Assembly (NCBI RefSeq): GCF_001421715.1
Contig: NZ_LMKP01000020.1
Location: 1-43,207, forward strand
Reading direction: 5' to 3'
From: Sphingomonas sp. Leaf22
Lineage (GTDB): Bacteria > Pseudomonadota > Alphaproteobacteria > Sphingomonadales > Sphingomonadaceae
Length of the DNA: 43,207 bases
Positions 1 to 9,049 of the stretch are shown one piece after another (position 1 is the stretch's first letter; every line of letters begins with the position of its first letter). Both the position numbers and the translations under genes were made by a program. The notes under the pieces were generated by a model that saw only the letters and a list, made by a program, of their open reading frames with translations, was not told the DNA's origin and ran no database searches.

Positions 1-93
1 CCCGCACTCAGGGCTCAAAATGCGTTCGCCGCGCGAGCATCGCGCACTGGTTTCTGCAACCGCCTAATTCCGTCCGGTAAAACGGGGGCCAGA

Positions 94-721
94 TCAGCTG
101 TCCGTTTCAGTGGCCGTTGCCGCTTTGAGGAGCCGATCGCGAGCGATCTTGGCAAGCAGGGTACGGCTGCATCCAGTTGCGCCCATGATCTCCCGCCAGC
201 TGCGGCCATCCCTGAGCAGGGACGAGATAGCAGCGTTGCGCGTCTTGTTTGCGGGCCGCCCCTTGTAGAGGCCGGCAGCCTTGGCCTTGGCGGTCCCCTT
301 AGGCCTGGCGACGATGGCAGTCCTCGTAGTCTTTTCGCGCTACTGCGGCGAGAACATCGAGTATCATCGCCTTGACCGCGGCGAACATGCGGCCGGTGCC
401 ATCGGGGGCCACGAGGTGGAGCAGGTCGAGCGCGACGATACGGACCTGCTTGGCATCGATCAGACCAAGCAGGCGCATCCAGTCGGGCGAGGTGAGGCGG
501 GACGGCCGGTCGACCTGCTCCACCAGAAGCACGTCGCCGGGTTCGCAGTCGTTGAGCAGTCGGAACAGCTCAAGCCGACGCAGCTTGGCCCCGCTTTGGT
601 TTTCGACATAGCGCGCCGCGAAACGCAGTCTCTGCTCAACCGCAAAGGCGTCGAGCCCGCTGCGAGCGCGTGATGCGTCCTGTTCGGACGTAGATGCGCG
701 GAGGTAGGCCCGGATGAACAT
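94..721 (-). pseudogene. Serine resolvase/invertase, frameshifted
   Basis: This is a small serine recombinase of the resolvase/invertase family. The N-terminal catalytic part reads from the ATG at 719-721 and contains YLRAST with the presumed nucleophile Ser10, GDVLLVEQVDR and AAVARKDYED. It hits a stop at 299. The expected C-terminal part continues one base out of phase (AKAAGLYKGRP, then a helix-turn-helix with SWREIMGATGCSR) and stops at 94-96. The junction sits where relatives read RRQAQG; one extra base gives GCC-TAA. Two further defects are visible: VDRPSR in place of the usual VDRLSR, and a shortened stretch after LDL, where relatives carry about ten more residues before TGRMF. It is probably inactive. 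A sequencing error could explain the frameshift but not the other changes. Confidence 0.8.
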
Positions 722-924
722 GGCTTAGTCTTCGATACGTTGTGCTTGTTTGTGCAGTCTTTTTTAAATGGATAAACCACCATTAAGGTACCGGTTCGGT
801 GCTGGTCCCCGAAAGGCATGCTAAAAAGCACTGTCTGGACGGCCCAGTTGCATCGACACCGTACATGATGTCGCCACGCTCATGCGGCTGGTCCGCTGGC
901 GGTGGGCAAGGTAATCTGTCGACC

Positions 925-3900
925 ATGCTGCCCGACGTTACAGACGCTATCATATCCCGCGCCATCACCAATTCGCGGATGATGGAGGCGGGACGGGAGT
1001 ATTGGCGAAACGGCCATGTCGTACGGCTGGAGGCTGGCGCGGACCGGTCTGTTTTCTCCGCTTCGGTGAAGGGGACGGAGCGCACACCTTACCTTGTCGA
1101 GCTGCGCTTTCGCCCGGATGCGAGTGTCGCGACATATTGTACGTGTCCCGTTTCGATCGGCTGCAAGCATGCCGCGGCGGTCCTGTTTGCATTGCAAGCA
1201 GCCAAAGCGGTGACACAAGCCGACGTTGCAGGCGCAGGAACGGGCAGGACAGGAATCCTGCTCGATCATGCGGCACCACGGCAGGTGGTGGAGCCGCTGC
1301 CGCCGGCGCTGGCACAATGGGCGGCAGCGATGAAGCCGCTCGCCGAGCGGCATGCTATCGCACCGCGTCCCGCAGTTCGCGCGATCCTGTATATCGTGAA
1401 GGTACAGGCGCTCTCCGGCACCGCGAAACTGTCGAAAAAGCGGCCGCTGGCATCGATGACGTCGCCGGGTTGCGCGCTGCGCCTGATGATCGAGCCGGTC
1501 GATGTCGCGCTCGATGCCGGCGGCAAGCCGACAGGCAGCGGCACCAAGGTGTATGCGGGCAGCCTCTACCCCGGTTACGGCAGCCCGCCGCACATGAGCG
1601 ACGAGGATCGCCTGATCGTTCGCTGTCTGCAACAGCGGCTCGGCGACACCGATCACGACGGATGCCTCAGCGGGGCAGGGGGTGCCGACCTGCTCCAACG
1701 CATCATCGCGACTGGTCGATCGCGTTGGGAGAACCCGCGCGGACCGGCGCTATCGTCGCAGTCGGCAGCACCGGCACGACTGACCTGGATGCATGACGAT
1801 CTTGGTCATATGCGGCTGTCGGTCAACGGCATCGCCTCGGGCAGCGTGGTGGCGCTGGCCGCCCCGCCAGTCGTGATCGACACGGTCGGCGGGGCGGTCA
1901 CGCCGCTTGACCTGGGCGTACCCGCGACAATGGCTGAGCAGTTGCTGCGACTGCCGCCTGTCGGACCTGACGCGGTCGCGGGGCTGGCGGCACGCTGGAG
2001 CGATATGGTGCCGAGCCAAGTGCCTGCGCCAGTTGCACCCGATATCCGCGACTTGGGCGTGATCGCTCCGGTCCCGGTCGTGTCGCTGTGTATTGATAAG
2101 GTTGCCATCGAAAGCTGGCACGGCTCACGCTACCGCTATGACCATCGCATGCAGGTGCCTTGCGCTCTCGCCCGTGTGAGCTTCGACTATGCAGGAACGA
2201 TCGTCGATCCGTCGGTGAACGATCGGACGTTGCTGGTTCGGGGTGGCGACGCGCTCATTCGCTTCACACGCGACGAGGATGCGGAAGAGGAGGCCTTCGG
2301 CCGCTTGATGCTGGCCGGGCTGATGCCGCTTCACGATTTCGATGAAGCCGCTCCCTGCGCGCGGCAGGCGTGGGACCAGGTCCCCGACTTGCCGGCCTCG
2401 GCGGAGGATTTCACGCCGTTCCTGATCTACGAGGCGGAGACACTTCGCGCCGAGGGCTGGCGGGTCGAGGCCACGGCGGACTTTCCGCTGCGTGTACTCC
2501 CGGTTGAGGTCGACAGCCTGTTCGCGGCAGTGGTGCCGACAGGGATCGACTGGTTCGACATCGAGCTGGGCGTGACCGTCGACGGCGCGCGGATCGACCT
2601 CGTTCCCGCACTGCGACGAATGCTCACCACATTTGATGCCGGTGAGTTCGACGCGTTTAGCCGGGACCTTGCTGAAGCGGATGACCTGCTGCCGGTGGCG
2701 CTCGGCGACGGGCGGGTCGTGACGGTGCCGGCGGGCGCGATGCTGCCGGTGCTGCGCTCGCTACTCGCCTTGGCCGCCAACGATGCGGCGCCTGTCGGGG
2801 CTGGCGGGAGGCCGGGGTTCTCACGGCTCGACATGGGGTTGCTCGGCGAACTGGAGGCGACGACGCCGACGCTGGCGTGGAGCGGTGCCGACGCGTTGCG
2901 GCAACTGGCGCGCGAACTGACCCAACTGCGGTTTGCCCCGACGCCGCTGCCGACGGGGTTCACGGCCACGCTGCGGCCCTATCAGCAGACCGGCTTCGAC
3001 TGGCTGGAGGCGCTGGCACGTGCCGGGTTCGGCGGATTGCTTGCCGATGACATGGGGCTGGGGAAGACCGTGCAGACGCTGGCGCATATCGCGTCACGCA
3101 AGGCGGTGGACGCCGGCCCGGTGCTCATCGTCGCGCCGACCTCGGTGCTGCCCAACTGGCAGGCGGAGATCGCGCGCTTCGCACCCGGCCTGTCGGTGCT
3201 GATGCGGCATGGCGCCGGCCGCCACGATGCGACAGTACCGATCGGCGACTGCGACGTGGTGTTGACCAGCTATCCGCTGCTGGTGCGTGATGCCGATATT
3301 CTTGCCGACGAGATGTTCGCGCTGGTCGTGTTCGACGAGGCGCATGTGCTGAAAAATCCGCGCACCGGCAGCCATGCCGCAGCGAAACGACTAAAGGCGC
3401 AGCGCCGGATTGCGCTGACCGGCACGCCGGTCGAGAACCGGCTGACCGATGCATGGGCGCTGTTCGACCTGATCGTACCGGGTCTGCTGGGATCGCAGCG
3501 CGACTTCCAGCGGCTGTATCGCACCCCGATCGAGAAGCACGGTGACGGCGAGGCACGCGCCCGACTGGCACGAAAGCTCAGGCCGTTCATGCTACGCCGG
3601 ACCAAGGACGCCGTGGCACCCGACCTGCCGGCTAAATCCGTCATCCAGGTCGCGGTCGTACCTCCCCCCGCCCAGATGGCGCTGCACGAAAGCCAACGCA
3701 TTCTGATGCAGCAGCGCGTGCGCGACGAGATCGCGCGCGTCGGGCTGATGCGCGCGCAGATCATCGTCCTCACGGCGCTCACCCGGTTGCGGCAGGTATG
3801 TTGCGACCCGCGACTGCTGCCAGATTGTGGCCCAAAGCCGTCGGGCTCTGCAAAGCTGGAGCGGCTGATCGAATTGTTGGATGAACTGATACCGGAAGGA

Positions 3901-4350
3901 CGGCGGATCATCCTGTTTAGCCAGTTCACGTCCATGCTCGATCTCATCAAACCCGAACTCGACCGGCGGGGTCACGCCTGGGTCGAACTGACCGGCATGA
4001 GCAGGGACCGCCGCGCGCCGGTCGCCCGCTTTCAGGCCGGCGAAGTGCCTCTGATCCTGGTCAGCCTGAAAGCGGGCGGCACGGGGCTGAACCTGACGGC
4101 CGCCGATACCGTGATCCTCTACGATCCGTGGTGGAACCCGGCAGTGGAGGCGCAGGCGATCGATCGCGCGCACCGCATCGGCCAGCAAAAGCCGGTGTTC
4201 GTCTACCGCATGATCGCCAGCGGCACGATCGAGGAGAAGATTCTTGATCTGCAACACCGCAAGGCCGCACTCGCCGACGCACTGTGGAGCGACGAGGCGG
4301 CGACCTCCGCTGGATTGACGCAGGAGGACATCGACTTCCTGCTCGGGTAG
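925..4350 (+). CDS. SWIM zinc-finger SNF2-family DEAD/DEAH helicase
   Basis: This is a large SWI2/SNF2 ATPase expected to translocate on duplex DNA and remodel protein-DNA complexes in the cytoplasm. Near residue 72 there is a SWIM-type zinc finger (YCTCP, then GCKH). A long bacterial SNF2-associated middle region follows. The helicase core has Walker A (MGLGKT, near residue 711), DEAH (near 804), motif III (LTGTPVENR) and the C-terminal RecA lobe with GGTGLNL and DRAHRIGQ (near 1080). The frame stays open upstream to a GTG at 799, but the first 42 residues look non-coding, so the ATG at 925 is preferred; a supporting ribosome site is weak. It stands alone, 29 bases before the convergent vapC. 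No partner genes of a known SNF2-containing defence system were seen. Confidence 0.9.
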   Translation: MLPDVTDAIISRAITNSRMMEAGREYWRNGHVVRLEAGADRSVFSASVKGTERTPYLVELRFRPDASVATYCTCPVSIGCKHAAAVLFALQAAKAVTQADVAGAGTGRTGILLDHAAPRQVVEPLPPALAQWAAAMKPLAERHAIAPRPAVRAILYIVKVQALSGTAKLSKKRPLASMTSPGCALRLMIEPVDVALDAGGKPTGSGTKVYAGSLYPGYGSPPHMSDEDRLIVRCLQQRLGDTDHDGCLSGAGGADLLQRIIATGRSRWENPRGPALSSQSAAPARLTWMHDDLGHMRLSVNGIASGSVVALAAPPVVIDTVGGAVTPLDLGVPATMAEQLLRLPPVGPDAVAGLAARWSDMVPSQVPAPVAPDIRDLGVIAPVPVVSLCIDKVAIESWHGSRYRYDHRMQVPCALARVSFDYAGTIVDPSVNDRTLLVRGGDALIRFTRDEDAEEEAFGRLMLAGLMPLHDFDEAAPCARQAWDQVPDLPASAEDFTPFLIYEAETLRAEGWRVEATADFPLRVLPVEVDSLFAAVVPTGIDWFDIELGVTVDGARIDLVPALRRMLTTFDAGEFDAFSRDLAEADDLLPVALGDGRVVTVPAGAMLPVLRSLLALAANDAAPVGAGGRPGFSRLDMGLLGELEATTPTLAWSGADALRQLARELTQLRFAPTPLPTGFTATLRPYQQTGFDWLEALARAGFGGLLADDMGLGKTVQTLAHIASRKAVDAGPVLIVAPTSVLPNWQAEIARFAPGLSVLMRHGAGRHDATVPIGDCDVVLTSYPLLVRDADILADEMFALVVFDEAHVLKNPRTGSHAAAKRLKAQRRIALTGTPVENRLTDAWALFDLIVPGLLGSQRDFQRLYRTPIEKHGDGEARARLARKLRPFMLRRTKDAVAPDLPAKSVIQVAVVPPPAQMALHESQRILMQQRVRDEIARVGLMRAQIIVLTALTRLRQVCCDPRLLPDCGPKPSGSAKLERLIELLDELIPEGRRIILFSQFTSMLDLIKPELDRRGHAWVELTGMSRDRRAPVARFQAGEVPLILVSLKAGGTGLNLTAADTVILYDPWWNPAVEAQAIDRAHRIGQQKPVFVYRMIASGTIEEKILDLQHRKAALADALWSDEAATSAGLTQEDIDFLLG

Positions 4351-4379
4351 CTGCGCTCGGAAAGTATCTGCGGGTTACG

Positions 4380-4769
4380 TCAGGAGCGGATCAGTTCGAT
4401 CTCAAGGCCTTTAACCTTCACTTTCTTCCACTCCCGATCGCCGGTAAGGGCAGGGGCGTCGAGCTGCATGGCCAGTGCGAGGCATGACCGATCGCCCAAA
4501 CCACGACCGTACTGGCGCGTTTGCGCGTGCAGGCCTGCAGCTGCATATGCCGCACCGACGTCATGTGCGCGGACGTCGAGGCGCAGTTCGTCCAGTAATT
4601 CGCGGGTGGTGACCTCGTCGAGGCCGCTAAGCAGCAACTCCTTGATGACCTCCTGAAGGTTGACCGCCGAGATCGCAGCACGCCCGACATGAGGTGCGAC
4701 CTTGTCAGCGCCGGGTTCGTCCCGAACCAGCGCCAGCACCGCGGATGCGTCGAGGACGACAGAGGTCAT
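4380..4769 (-). CDS. vapC: VapC-like PIN-domain toxin (module 1)
   Basis: This is a PIN-domain ribonuclease, the toxin half of a type II toxin-antitoxin pair, expected to cleave RNA using Mg2+. The acidic residues typical of the active site are visible: Asp7 (VVLDAS), Glu40 (NLQEV), Asp93 (LGDRSCLAL) and Asp111 (TGDREW). The length (129 residues) is normal for the family. Its ATG overlaps the stop of the upstream antitoxin by four bases (ATGA), so the two are translationally coupled. A clear homologue lies at 41845-42234, sharing DASA, DEPGADKV, LDVR and LGDR.CLALA. Confidence 0.92.
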   Translation of the reverse strand: MTSVVLDASAVLALVRDEPGADKVAPHVGRAAISAVNLQEVIKELLLSGLDEVTTRELLDELRLDVRAHDVGAAYAAAGLHAQTRQYGRGLGDRSCLALAMQLDAPALTGDREWKKVKVKGLEIELIRS

Positions 4770-5059
4770 TGTGCGTCCCGGTCTTCATCAGCGGATGCGA
4801 CTTCGCCAAGGTCAGCGACAGCTTCGGCCTTCCTGTCATTCAGGAAGTCGTCGGTCGTGCGCTCCAGCTTGGCGTGTTCGCGGTAGAGCGCCTGTGCGCG
4901 TGATACGCCGTGACCGATCGGCGACAGGCGAACTAGATCGTCCTCGATAGTAAGAATGACCTTCGCATCACCGTGTAAGCCCATCGCCTTGCGAACCGAA
5001 GCAGGCAAAACCATACGGCCGTTGCCGGCTACCTTGATATCCATGGTTTGTATTGGCAT
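4766..5059 (-). CDS. vapB: VapB-like AbrB/MazE-fold antitoxin (module 1)
   Basis: This is the antitoxin partner of the adjacent PIN toxin. It has an N-terminal SpoVT/AbrB swapped-hairpin DNA-binding domain (KVAGNGRMVLPASVRKAMG, then a VILTIEDD strand) and a charged C-terminal tail that would wrap the toxin. The frame is open upstream to 5161, but the ATG at 5057-5059 is chosen because AAGGG lies eight bases before it and the AbrB fold starts there. A perfect palindrome about 30 bases upstream is a likely autoregulatory operator. The stop overlaps vapC by four bases. Confidence 0.88.
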   Translation of the reverse strand: MPIQTMDIKVAGNGRMVLPASVRKAMGLHGDAKVILTIEDDLVRLSPIGHGVSRAQALYREHAKLERTTDDFLNDRKAEAVADLGEVASADEDRDAQ

Positions 5060-5088
5060 GCCTCCATCCCTTCCGCAGCTAGGCAACT

Positions 5089-5100
5089 GCATATATATGC
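5089..5100. promoter_or_regulatory. Palindrome GCATATATATGC upstream of vapB-1
   Basis: This is a perfect 12-bp palindrome located 30-41 bases upstream of the vapB start, where the promoter and operator of an autoregulated toxin-antitoxin operon would lie. AbrB-fold antitoxins usually bind such AT-rich inverted repeats. Its role is inferred from position only. Confidence 0.45.
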
Positions 5101-5171
5101 CATTGGCAGTCGTATGCCACAAGTTTCGGATAGACAGGTCTGACGATATGGCCGGCGCCAAGCGTTCATCT

Positions 5172-5181
5172 GGGTATACCC
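5172..5181. promoter_or_regulatory. Palindrome GGGTATACCC between vapB-1 and resolvase
   Basis: This is a perfect 10-bp palindrome in the divergent intergenic region, 112 bases before the resolvase start. The same ten bases occur at 42695-42704 before the other resolvase of the window. It could be a recombinase recombination or operator site. Confidence 0.45.
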
Positions 5182-5269
5182 GTATCGGACAACCAGTATG
5201 AAACGCCGGTAGCGTCTAATCAGGGTGGGTTGCAGGGATATTGAACAGTTGATCCGTTGGGTTTAGAAG

Positions 5270-5281
5270 CTGTTCGAACAG
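5270..5281. promoter_or_regulatory. Palindrome CTGTTCGAACAG before the resolvase
   Basis: This is a perfect 12-bp palindrome ending 12 bases before the resolvase start codon and just upstream of its ribosome site. The half-site GAACAG also occurs alone at 5243-5248. Paired and half sites next to the gene are what a resolvase binding region or self-operator would look like. No experimental site is known to me. Confidence 0.4.
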
Positions 5282-5293
5282 AATGAGGGTTCG

Positions 5294-5914
5294 ATGGCGC
5301 TTTTTGGATATGCCCGTGTTTCTACGACGGATCAGGATCTCGGCATCCAGGAAGCCGCTTTACGCGCAGCTGGATGTCAGACGATCCGGTCGGAGAAAAA
5401 GTCCGGGTCCGGGCGCGAAGCTCGAACCGAATTACAAGTCCTGCTCGATTTTCTGCGCGAGGGCGACACGCTGGTTGTGACGCGGATCGACCGGCTCGCA
5501 CGGTCGATGAAGGACCTTCAGGACATCGTCCACGAGTTGAAGGGCAGGGGGGTAGCCTTAAAGGCGACAGAGCAGCCGATCGATACCCGCACTGCCGCCG
5601 GTAAAGCGTTCCTCGATATGCTCGGCGTCTTTGCCGAGTTCGAGACGAACCTGCGTAAGGAACGACAGGCGGAGGGGATCGCGGCTGCCAAGGCGCGCGG
5701 CGTCTATAAGGGCGGCAAACCGCGTATCGATCCGGAGGCGGTGCGCACGCGCGCGGCGCAGGGGATGCGCCCGGCGCACATCGCCCGCGAACTGGGGATC
5801 TCGCGAGGGACGGTTTATCGCTTCCTACCTGCAGCGTCTCTCGGGCCAAACGGTGCCTTGCCATCGGAATCCGCTCTACTGCATAGCGCTGCTACCGATG
5901 CCGATCCGTCCTGA
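5294..5914 (+). CDS. Serine resolvase/DNA invertase
   Basis: This is a small serine recombinase of the Tn3 resolvase/invertase group, which cuts and rejoins DNA at short inverted sites. It is complete at 206 residues. The catalytic domain has GYARVST with Ser10 as nucleophile, VTRIDRLARS, and TAAGKAFLDMLGVFAEFE. A Hin-type helix-turn-helix follows (RPAHIARELGISRGTVYRF, near residues 157-176), and then a tail of about 30 residues of unclear function. The ribosome site GAGGG lies five bases before the ATG. It diverges from vapBC-1 and its 3' end overlaps the next gene by 17 bases. Confidence 0.92.
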   Translation: MALFGYARVSTTDQDLGIQEAALRAAGCQTIRSEKKSGSGREARTELQVLLDFLREGDTLVVTRIDRLARSMKDLQDIVHELKGRGVALKATEQPIDTRTAAGKAFLDMLGVFAEFETNLRKERQAEGIAAAKARGVYKGGKPRIDPEAVRTRAAQGMRPAHIARELGISRGTVYRFLPAASLGPNGALPSESALLHSAATDADPS

Positions 5915-6395
5915 GCATGTTTTTCTGTACCCGATCGATTGGCGGCATATTTCCGACTTCGTTCGGTTTGTCCGTGCCAAAGGGTGCTGCGAGCATTGTG
6001 GTCGGGGACATCTGAAGCGCGTCTTCCACATGGGTGACGGACGGTGGTGGGATGCGGAACGCGGCTATTGGCGGAACGGGCAGGGCAGGCGGGTTCGTCG
6101 CCCGACCAACGATATTCTTCACGTTGGTAAGTGGACATCGGTGGTTCTAGCGTGCGCCCATCTCCATCACGATCCAAGCGACAGTCGCTTCGAAAAGCTG
6201 GCTGCGCTTTGCCAGCGATGCCACATGATCCACGATGCCCCCGAGCATCGGCGACGTCGGTGGATGAATGCCCATTTCCGTCGGGCGATGGGCGACCTGT
6301 TCTACGGCCCCTATCCCGAACATGGTGCCGATTGGATTACTCCGACGCCAGCCAGCATGCTCGATGATCCACGGCTACTTTACTTTCAGGTCTGA
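5898..6395 (+). CDS. HNH-nuclease-like zinc protein
   Basis: This is a 165-residue protein with two zinc-ligand pairs, CCEHCGRGH near residues 30-37 and CQRCHMIHD near 105-112, separated by an LACAHLHHD motif. This is the layout of HNH-type endonuclease domains, so DNA binding or nicking is plausible, but no target is known. The N-terminus (FLYPIDWRHISDFVRF) resembles conserved proteins of unknown role often found on sphingomonad plasmids; that is recognition from memory. It starts at the ATG 5898-5900 inside the end of the resolvase gene, which suggests translational coupling and possibly shared function on the same element. A purely structural zinc-binding role cannot be excluded. Confidence 0.7.
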   Translation: MPIRPEHVFLYPIDWRHISDFVRFVRAKGCCEHCGRGHLKRVFHMGDGRWWDAERGYWRNGQGRRVRRPTNDILHVGKWTSVVLACAHLHHDPSDSRFEKLAALCQRCHMIHDAPEHRRRRWMNAHFRRAMGDLFYGPYPEHGADWITPTPASMLDDPRLLYFQV

Positions 6396-6476
6396 GCTAA
6401 GCGGCGCGTTGCGTTGGGGTTCAGGTGGTATGCCGGCAGGTTCGTGCTATTGAGTAAGTAAGCGCTGGGGTCCTGA

Positions 6477-6917
6477 TCATGCCGCTGCGGACTGTTGCCC
6501 ATTAGCTGGCATGGCAGCAATTTGCAGCTGCCTAGTCGCCTGAACCACGAGATCTGCGTTCGGCAGGTCCCGGTGATCGATCCACCACTTCGCATCGCTT
6601 ATGCGCAGGCAAAGGCTGCAGTCGGCATCAGTGGTTTTGTGTGGGGTCGCCATCAGCGCGGCCAAACGATTGATGCGAATAGTTTCGGCCCAACTCACCT
6701 GCCGCTCACTCCCGGTCAGTGGCGGCAGGACGAGATGCGCTATCGTCGCACTGTCACGCGCCGCAGCCTCGGTTTGTTCGGTTTTCTTGTCAGCGACGAA
6801 ACAGGCTCGGCATTTGGTTGTCCGCAGCCAGCGTGCCTTGCGCGCGACCTGAGAGTCGAAGCCGTAAATGACATGAACCTGCTTGTGGCCGCAGGCATGA
6901 ATAATCTGCTGTTCCAT
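6477..6917 (-). CDS. Hypothetical protein with CxxC-type zinc-binding residues
   Basis: The function is not recognised. The N-terminus carries HACGHKQ and, about 30 residues later, TTKCRACF, which together could bind one zinc. A helical region follows (ADKKTEQTEAAARDSATIAHL), then WAETIRINRLAAL. The open frame begins at 6953, but the ATG at 6915-6917 is preferred because the zinc-ligand domain starts directly after it. I recall similar proteins from accessory regions of alphaproteobacteria but cannot name a family. It stands alone, facing the HNH-like gene. Confidence 0.55.
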   Translation of the reverse strand: MEQQIIHACGHKQVHVIYGFDSQVARKARWLRTTKCRACFVADKKTEQTEAAARDSATIAHLVLPPLTGSERQVSWAETIRINRLAALMATPHKTTDADCSLCLRISDAKWWIDHRDLPNADLVVQATRQLQIAAMPANGQQSAAA

Positions 6918-7297
6918 GCTTCCGAGGCTGCCGCATCGCCCACCGACTGCCAAATCCTATGAGTCGATACGAATCGTTCCCGCGACGAACGGTTGCGGCC
7001 AAGCAAAGTAGGCTCAGGCGCAGGAAGCAGACGTGCGTTCATGGTGGAAACCGGCCGGTCCGCTTTTCGGCGGTGATGACGAGATAGCGGCCATTCATTC
7101 AGGCGGCGGGGCAGGGGCCTCAGACGTCCGCGGATGGTGGCTTTTGATTCACCCACTACGGTGATACCCCAACTAATATCCCCATCATTCCCCCGCCCAT
7201 CAATAATCGTGCGAAGCTCTTGCGTTAGGCTCCTACCCATCTGAGCTACATCCGGTCATACTTGCCGTGCCATGGCTGCTTAACATATCCAGCCAAG
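6918..7297. other. Intergenic stretch without a convincing gene
   Basis: The stretch separates the zinc-ribbon-like gene (minus) from the membrane-anchored gene (plus). A minus-strand frame stays open from 7240 through this region, but its residue composition (rich in Arg and Pro, no motif) does not look coding. No terminator, tRNA or repeat was seen. Confidence 0.4.
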
Positions 7298-9049
7298 ATG
7301 AACGACGACGCCGAAACGATGCCCTTAGACGGACCCGGGCCTGGAATGGACAAAGAAGCGCCACCCCAGCCATGGTTCAGCCGTCATAAATCGCTCCGTT
7401 ACCGTCTTATTTTACGCTTATCACGGTGGACGCATGGGAGGATTAGATCTCCCCATTATCATTCCGCTAAAGCGTTTTATCGAGAAAAAGACGCTCAAGA
7501 GAACGCCAGCTGTCGCCCCCGGCCGGAGCAGAAAGTCGAAACATTTGGATTTTGGGCGACTGAGGCGTACACACCTGAGACAGCGACCCAATTACTTTCG
7601 TCGCTGGAAAAGCTAAAATCTTCGTACCGAGGTCTTGGTGATCGAGACCCGGCGTCATGGGTTCGTCGCCAACGCCGTCGCCCCGGCAGCTCATTCTACC
7701 TCTATTTTTCTAGACCAGGGGCTCACGGCTCCCTCGGCAGCTTCGAAATCGAGCTTCCCAGCTTTGCAGAGGCAGCAACAGCAGCCGTCTGGTCAGCAAC
7801 CCCATCTCTCACGCTCCTGACGGTGGCAATTGAACTTTCTTCGAGCGAGCGCGCCCGAATCCACGAACTCCTTCATGCCGACCATCCGACAAAAATCACT
7901 GTCAACGGCAATCGGTCGCTAAGTATCTCCGGTCCCGATCTAGAACGGAGAAGGCTTGTAGAGGAAATTCGATCGAAATGGATCGACGAAGCGACTTTAT
8001 GGTTCGCGAATCACTTTCCCGGCTTTTTTACTCGAGCTGGTGAACCCGTCCCCACGTGCGAGCTTACCGTGCTCACGGATATCGCGCCGTTTCCTAGTGG
8101 GTCAACGGCGGGCAGTGAGCAAAATGACCATCAGCTTCGCGACGCACTCAGAATGTCAGGTGGCGACGTCTTTGTGACACCGGCGCAGGGAGATCCCGCG
8201 ATTTTTTATGCGCCGTTTCTGGACGGGGCTGATCGCCGAGATTGTCATTCGATTCTGGCGATGACTCGCTCCGGTTTCGAAAGTATCAAAGCGGACGCTT
8301 GGGGCGATGACCAGGCTCGCTTTTTCTGGGCCTACAATGACTCGGCAAGGCAAATTGTGGCGCACTGGAGCATCGTCCGGGTACTGGAGAAGTTCAGTGA
8401 CCGGGTATGGTCTACCCGCGACCAATTCGCAGACTTGATCGGCGGATCTCGGGCGACCGCGGCTCTCGGGAAGGTGCGGAGGCATACCGCTGAATGCACG
8501 GACGCCGTCACAATCGCTCGCGAGGTGAACCGTGGAGTACAAGACGGTCTGCTTGGAAACCACGCGGAAGGCTTTGTCCTTCAAGATCCATTTGGATCAT
8601 CCGAGCCTCGCGAAGCTCGCACGGCTCTGCGGGACATCCTCCGGTCATCAACGAAACGCTTATCTCAGGATTTGACTGAACTTAATGCAGCCCTCCACAG
8701 TCAGGCTGCGCTCCTGAGCGCACACGCTAACTTGCGCCTACAGCCACTTATCATGATCTTGGCCGCCGTTAGCATGCTCGCTGGCGTCGTGGCTGCGATC
8801 GAACCAATCAAAAAGATCTTATTGTCCGACCGATCGACGCCGACGTCGACTTTGCCGCAGCCGATGGTGGATCATCATCATCCTTATAAACAAGAAGGGA
8901 AACAGCGATTCACCCGGCGTATGGCCAATGCCGTTGGGGAAATCCCGGCCCGATGGCGGTCGCCCATGGGAATCCGTAGGCCTACTAGCGAATTCCGCCC
9001 GGTGAGCCTGCCGCGGGGGGTGCGTCTTCACCAAAGGTCGCGATCGTAA
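7298..9049 (+). CDS. Unrecognised protein with C-terminal membrane anchor
   Basis: No known family is recognised. The product is about 583 residues: a basic N-terminus, a long soluble region with strand-rich stretches (SFYLYFSRPG, TLLTVAIELSSS), a helical segment (RLSQDLTELNAALHSQAALLSAHA), and near residues 487-510 a hydrophobic segment (PLIMILAAVSMLAGVVAAI). The last suggests anchoring in the inner membrane with the bulk in the cytoplasm. The codon mix is visibly more AT-rich than in the flanking genes, which suggests separate acquisition. The ATG at 7298 is preferred over a TTG at 7262. The last 65 bases run into the convergent gene at 8985, so the true stop may have been shifted. The large soluble part plus tail anchor recalls membrane effectors, but there is no direct evidence for that. 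Confidence 0.6.
   Translation: MNDDAETMPLDGPGPGMDKEAPPQPWFSRHKSLRYRLILRLSRWTHGRIRSPHYHSAKAFYREKDAQENASCRPRPEQKVETFGFWATEAYTPETATQLLSSLEKLKSSYRGLGDRDPASWVRRQRRRPGSSFYLYFSRPGAHGSLGSFEIELPSFAEAATAAVWSATPSLTLLTVAIELSSSERARIHELLHADHPTKITVNGNRSLSISGPDLERRRLVEEIRSKWIDEATLWFANHFPGFFTRAGEPVPTCELTVLTDIAPFPSGSTAGSEQNDHQLRDALRMSGGDVFVTPAQGDPAIFYAPFLDGADRRDCHSILAMTRSGFESIKADAWGDDQARFFWAYNDSARQIVAHWSIVRVLEKFSDRVWSTRDQFADLIGGSRATAALGKVRRHTAECTDAVTIAREVNRGVQDGLLGNHAEGFVLQDPFGSSEPREARTALRDILRSSTKRLSQDLTELNAALHSQAALLSAHANLRLQPLIMILAAVSMLAGVVAAIEPIKKILLSDRSTPTSTLPQPMVDHHHPYKQEGKQRFTRRMANAVGEIPARWRSPMGIRRPTSEFRPVSLPRGVRLHQRSRS

Noticed and set aside
799..924. In-frame GTG start adding 42 residues to the helicase
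   Set aside because: The added residues (rich in Pro, Cys and Ser, no motif) lack coding character; the fold begins after the ATG at 925.
925..5059. SNF2 helicase next to vapBC as part of a DISARM-like defence system
   Set aside because: No methyltransferase, phospholipase-D or other partner gene is present; the helicase stands alone.
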